Source of the DNA: Pelobacter sp. UBA5610
GTDB lineage: Bacteria > Desulfobacterota > Desulfuromonadia > Desulfuromonadales > Syntrophotaleaceae
DNA length: 27,974 nucleotides
Reading direction: 5' to 3'
NCBI GenBank assembly: GCA_002424645.1
Contig: DIKU01000129.1
Location: forward strand, 15,257-43,230
The position numbers were made by a program, and so were the translations under genes. The notes below the pieces were generated by a model. It did no database searches. It was not told the DNA's origin and was given only the letters and a program-made list of their open reading frames with translations. Shown in pieces: positions 25,165 to 27,974 of the stretch (positions are counted from its first letter, which is position 1; every line of letters begins with the position of its first letter).

Positions 25165-26109
25165 TCAGGGCAACTGCAGGGAACCGATGACGTCGTTAAT
25201 GTCGTCCACCCGCTGCTCGCGGCAGTACTGCTGCAGTCCGGCCACGATTTTAGGCATAGCCTGGGGATCGACAAAATTTGCCGTACCCACCTGCACCGCC
25301 CGAGCCCCGACGATCAAAAACTCCAGCGCGTCTTCGGCTTTGGTGATGCCGCCCACCCCGATAACCGGCACCTTTACCGCTTGTACCACCTGGTAAACCA
25401 TGCGTACCGCCACAGGACGAATCGCCGGACCGGAAAGGCCTCCGGTCAAATTCGCCAGGCGCAGGCTGCGTCGACGCACATCGACCGCCATCCCGGTGAG
25501 GGTATTGATACAACAGATGGCGTCCGCCCCGGCCTCTTCGACCGCCCGGGCCATGACCGTAATGTCGGTCACGTTGGGGGTCAATTTGACGATCAGGGGC
25601 TTGCTCAAATGGCGCCGCACCAGCGACACCACTTCGGCGGCGGCCTGCGGATCGGTACCGAACACGATGCCGCCTTTTTTAACATTGGGACAGGAGATAT
25701 TAAGTTCAGCGGCCGCTACTTCCGGCAAATCGGACAAGCGCCGCGCCATTTCGCCGTATTCTTCCAGGGAATTACCAAAAAAATTGGCGATAACCGGGGT
25801 GCGATACTGCCGGAGAAAGGGCATTTTATCGCGGATAAATGCCTCAACCCCGACATTCTGCAAACCGATGGCATTAAGCATACCACTGGTCGTTTCGGCA
25901 ATGCGCGGCGTCGGGTTTCCCGCCTTGGGATTCAGGGACAGTCCCTTGGTAACAATGGCCCCCAGCTCGTCAAGATCAAAAAAAGGTGCATATTCCTGAC
26001 CGTAACCGAAGGTGCCGGAGGCAGGCATAACAGGGTTTTTAAGGCGCAAGCCGGCGATTTCCACCGCCAGACTCGGCTGTTTACTATTTTCACGGTTGCG
26101 ATCGTTCAT
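25165..26109 (-). CDS. pyrD: Dihydroorotate dehydrogenase B, catalytic subunit PyrD
   Basis: A 314-residue class 1B enzyme that oxidises dihydroorotate to orotate with FMN in pyrimidine synthesis. Marks are NPVMPASGTFGYG, TTSGMLNAIGLQN, the loop NISCPNVKKGG with the catalytic Cys140, and KLTPNVTD. The C-terminal GVGGITKAEDALEFLIVGA holds FMN phosphate. Class 1B enzymes need the PyrK subunit to pass electrons to NAD+, and pyrK is directly upstream with an ATGA overlap (26106-26109), so the two are coupled. The N-terminus has an extra ~12 polar residues before the first strand; the overlap supports this start. Confidence 0.96.
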   Translation of the reverse strand: MNDRNRENSKQPSLAVEIAGLRLKNPVMPASGTFGYGQEYAPFFDLDELGAIVTKGLSLNPKAGNPTPRIAETTSGMLNAIGLQNVGVEAFIRDKMPFLRQYRTPVIANFFGNSLEEYGEMARRLSDLPEVAAAELNISCPNVKKGGIVFGTDPQAAAEVVSLVRRHLSKPLIVKLTPNVTDITVMARAVEEAGADAICCINTLTGMAVDVRRRSLRLANLTGGLSGPAIRPVAVRMVYQVVQAVKVPVIGVGGITKAEDALEFLIVGARAVQVGTANFVDPQAMPKIVAGLQQYCREQRVDDINDVIGSLQLP

Positions 26110-26966
26110 GCCTCACCCTCCTCACAGCCGCATTCATCATGTCCGGCTTCCAACGTATCCCATTCCAGCTGATCGGCGCGAAATACCGGCCCCTCCTTGC
26201 ACGTGCAAAGATAATGCGGGTCGGATTCGGTATGACCGGCCCCTTTGACCACGCAGCCGAGGCAGGCACCGACGCCACACGCCATAAAAGCCTCCAGAGA
26301 GACTTGCAGCGGCACCTTGCGGAGATCACAGAGCTCGTGTACGGCCCGCAGCATCGGCATGGGCCCACAGGCATAGACCATAGCCTGGGGGAATTTATCG
26401 AGCTTGCGCTGCAACACGTCGGTAACCAGGCCTTCCTCACCCAGCGACCCGTCATCCGTGGAGACGTACGTGGCCACCCCCAGACGCTCAAACTCGGTAA
26501 CCGCGAGGATGTCGTCCCGGCAGCGTCCGCCCATCAACAACCGGACATTGCCGGTCTTTACCAACTGGCGCGCCAGCATATAAAGAGGCACCAGACCGAT
26601 ACCGCCCCCAACCAGAATCTGCTCTGCAGCAGGCTGAACATCGAAACCGTTGCCCAGCGGGCCCAGCAACTCCACACGATCGCCCTGGTGCAAATCCTTG
26701 AGAATTCTGGTGCCGCTACCGATAACCTTGTAGAGTATCTCCACATATTCTTTGTCCGGCAAACCTTCACAATCCGCCGGTAAAAACCCTGTGCGAAAGA
26801 TCCCGAAGGGGCGTCGCAGCAACGGTTCCAGGCCTCCGCTGACCCGGATCATCAGAAACTGACCGGGTTTGGAGGCCGCGACGAAACCCGGCGCGAGAAT
26901 CCGCATACGATAATAGCCGGGCGAAAGTTCCTGATTGGAAAGGATGGTTGTATTATAATTGTGCAT
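26106..26966 (-). CDS. pyrK: Dihydroorotate dehydrogenase B, electron transfer subunit PyrK
   Basis: A 286-residue flavoprotein-iron-sulfur subunit. Domains in order are an FAD-binding barrel, an NAD-binding part and a [2Fe-2S] site. The FAD motif reads RRPFGIF at 51-57, where the usual Ser is Gly. GGGIGLVPLYMLA at about 120-132 is the nucleotide loop. Cysteines 230, 235 and 238 (CGVGACLGC) plus C254 (or C256) should hold the cluster. A short Cys/Glu-rich tail (DECGCEEGEA) extends beyond the usual end. It carries electrons from PyrD to NAD+. Start ATG at 26966 has GGGA nearby. It is coupled to pyrD. Confidence 0.95.
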   Translation of the reverse strand: MHNYNTTILSNQELSPGYYRMRILAPGFVAASKPGQFLMIRVSGGLEPLLRRPFGIFRTGFLPADCEGLPDKEYVEILYKVIGSGTRILKDLHQGDRVELLGPLGNGFDVQPAAEQILVGGGIGLVPLYMLARQLVKTGNVRLLMGGRCRDDILAVTEFERLGVATYVSTDDGSLGEEGLVTDVLQRKLDKFPQAMVYACGPMPMLRAVHELCDLRKVPLQVSLEAFMACGVGACLGCVVKGAGHTESDPHYLCTCKEGPVFRADQLEWDTLEAGHDECGCEEGEA

Positions 26967-27069
26967 ACGCTATCCCGCTGTTATTGGTATTTAAGATAAA
27001 ATATCCGGACGAACAAACCCGCGCCCGGATTGCAAAAACCGAAATATGAAGGGACTTCCCACGGGCAAA

Positions 27070-27534
27070 CTAATCGCAGGAGATTTCCCGCTCCATAACC
27101 AGTGCATCTTCACCGTCCGGATAATATTTTGCCCGGCGGCCGATAATTTTGAAATCAAATCCCTGATAAAGGCAAAGGGCACCGCTGTTACCGGCACGCA
27201 CCTCCAGCAGGGCCCGAGTGCACCCGCTTGCGCAACTGCGATCCAGCACATGGCTGAGCAGCAAGCGTCCCAGTCCGCGGCGACGGAACGAAGGATCCAC
27301 GGCAACATTAAGAATATGCAGTTCATCGCAAATCTGCCAACTGCAAAGATACCCGACAAGCCGCTGCGACTGCCACAACAGATCAACGGTGGAATAATTT
27401 CTGGACAGTTCTTCCTCAAAAAGCTGTGCGGACCAGGGGCTGACATGGCAGCGCCTTTCCAGCTCGAGAACTGCGTCAAGATCGCCCGCCAGCATGACAC
27501 GGATCGAAAAAAACTCCGATGCAAAGGCAGACAT
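27070..27534 (-). CDS. rimI: Ribosomal-protein-alanine N-acetyltransferase RimI
   Basis: A 154-residue GNAT acetyltransferase that in the family acetylates the N-terminal alanine of ribosomal protein S18. Motifs are HVSPWSAQLFEEEL near the start, ILNVAVDPSFRRRGLGRLLL as the acetyl-CoA loop, LEVRAGNSGALCLYQ and RRAKYYPDGEDALVM at the end. The usual GF in LYxxxGF reads DF here. The ATG at 27534 lies ten bases after AAAAGGAG. It is 103 bases upstream of pyrK on the same strand, perhaps the first gene of that run, and divergent from purM. Confidence 0.9.
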   Translation of the reverse strand: MSAFASEFFSIRVMLAGDLDAVLELERRCHVSPWSAQLFEEELSRNYSTVDLLWQSQRLVGYLCSWQICDELHILNVAVDPSFRRRGLGRLLLSHVLDRSCASGCTRALLEVRAGNSGALCLYQGFDFKIIGRRAKYYPDGEDALVMEREISCD

Positions 27535-27685
27535 ATAAAAAAAACTCCTTTTCGGTAAAAAAAACGGAACCGCAACCCCGAATCACGGTTAAACTATGCG
27601 GATAAAATTATATTCAGCGAATGATAAAGCACCGGCTCGGGTCTGTAAAGAGCCAAGACATCGTCAGCTACATGGGACTTTGCCG

Positions 27686-27714
27686 TTGACAACCTAAAAG
27701 GGTTGATTTAAAAA
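27686..27714 (+). promoter_or_regulatory. Putative purM promoter with internal inverted repeat
   Basis: TTGACA at 27686-27691 and TAAAAA at 27709-27714 are 17 bases apart; the -35 is perfect and the -10 matches four of six. Between them CAACC (27690-27694) and GGTTG (27701-27705) form an inverted repeat that could be an operator. The purM start is about 40 bases downstream. Confidence 0.5.
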
Positions 27715-27753
27715 TGGGCGTCATACTTTTTACCAAAGACAAGAGAGGTTCCC

Positions 27754-27974
27754 TTGAGCGACCCGAAAAAAATGACCTATAAAGATGCTGGTGTTGATAT
27801 CGACGCAGGCAACCGTTTTGTACAACTCATCAAACCTCTGGTTAAGGCAACGTCCCGCCCGGAGGTACTCACCGACATCGGAGGGTTCGGCGGCCTGTTT
27901 TCGCTGCACGCCGACAAGTACAAAAAACCTACCCTGGTAGCCTCCACCGACGGCGTCGGCACCAAGCTCAAGCT
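27754..27974 (+). CDS. purM: Phosphoribosylformylglycinamidine cyclo-ligase PurM, partial
   Basis: Only the first ~73 codons lie in the window and the frame is open to the end. The protein starts MSDPKKMTYKDAGVDIDAGN and contains GGFGGLFSL and STDGVGTKLKL, all standard for PurM (AIR synthase), which closes the imidazole ring in purine synthesis using ATP. I take the TTG at 27754 as start, because GAGAGG stands five bases before it; the ATG at 27772 is the alternative and lacks such a site. A promoter-like pair lies just upstream, so it likely opens a purine transcript that continues outside the window. Confidence 0.93.
   Translation, partial: MSDPKKMTYKDAGVDIDAGNRFVQLIKPLVKATSRPEVLTDIGGFGGLFSLHADKYKKPTLVASTDGVGTKLK

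Noticed and set aside
25132..26172. 346-codon open frame on the plus strand
   Set aside because: Antisense to pyrD, which has all class 1B motifs and an ATGA overlap with pyrK. The product has no family character.
27595..27625. TATAAT on the minus strand upstream of rimI as a promoter
   Set aside because: The -10 is perfect but the region 16-18 bases before it (around CCGGTG) has no -35 resemblance; possible but not supported.
1..27974. CRISPR array, prophage, insertion sequence or defence island
   Set aside because: No spaced direct repeats, transposase, integrase or recognised defence genes were seen; the gene content is housekeeping with unknown small proteins.

Overview
The window looks like ordinary chromosome from a Gram-negative anaerobe of the delta-proteobacterial Desulfuromonadales type (Geobacter / Desulfuromonas / Pelobacter relatives). 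This is inferred from the gene set: a PaaK-type CoA ligase paired with a tandem-ACT protein, a DHH-CBS-nucleotidyltransferase fusion, ferritin-like proteins, a PxxKW cysteine-rich protein, a class 1B PyrD/PyrK pair and many TPR proteins. Base composition is moderate and even, and I see no phage, IS element, CRISPR array, tRNA or rRNA.

Layout. A strong terminator (1-31) closes an upstream gene. Bases 32-420 hold no convincing gene. A plus-strand group follows: aryl-CoA ligase (PaaK family), ACT-domain protein, secreted GH3 beta-N-acetylhexosaminidase and a Rossmann/DUF2520 protein. It ends at a bidirectional terminator near 4420-4455. From 4495 to 27534 almost everything is on the minus strand. 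Read in the direction of transcription, the blocks are: (a) rimI, pyrK, pyrD and the tRNA nucleotidyltransferase fusion; (b) a site-2-protease-like M50 protein, scpA, scpB and an RluB-type pseudouridine synthase; (c) a long acidic TPR protein, an ExeA-like AAA ATPase, mutL, miaA, hfq, a possible small ORF, a CDP-alcohol phosphatidyltransferase and a second TPR protein; (d) a YkgJ-type cysteine cluster protein, phosphomannomutase/phosphoglucomutase, an EVE-domain protein, an AsmA-family protein and two ferritin-like proteins. One small plus-strand gene, the PxxKW protein at 10657-10947, interrupts the minus-strand run and has its own promoter and terminator(s). The window ends inside purM on the plus strand.

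How the genes relate. pyrK/pyrD form one two-subunit enzyme and overlap by ATGA. scpA/scpB are the partners of SMC and overlap. mutL-miaA-hfq is a compact cluster for DNA repair, tRNA modification and RNA chaperoning. paaK and the ACT protein are nine bases apart. Most content is housekeeping. The less explained parts are the ATPase plus acidic TPR pair, the divergent pair of small cysteine-rich proteins, the ferritin-like paralogue that has lost its expected metal motifs, and a possible unrecognised small ORF between hfq and the phosphatidyltransferase. I did not find a clear new multi-gene defence or mobile system.
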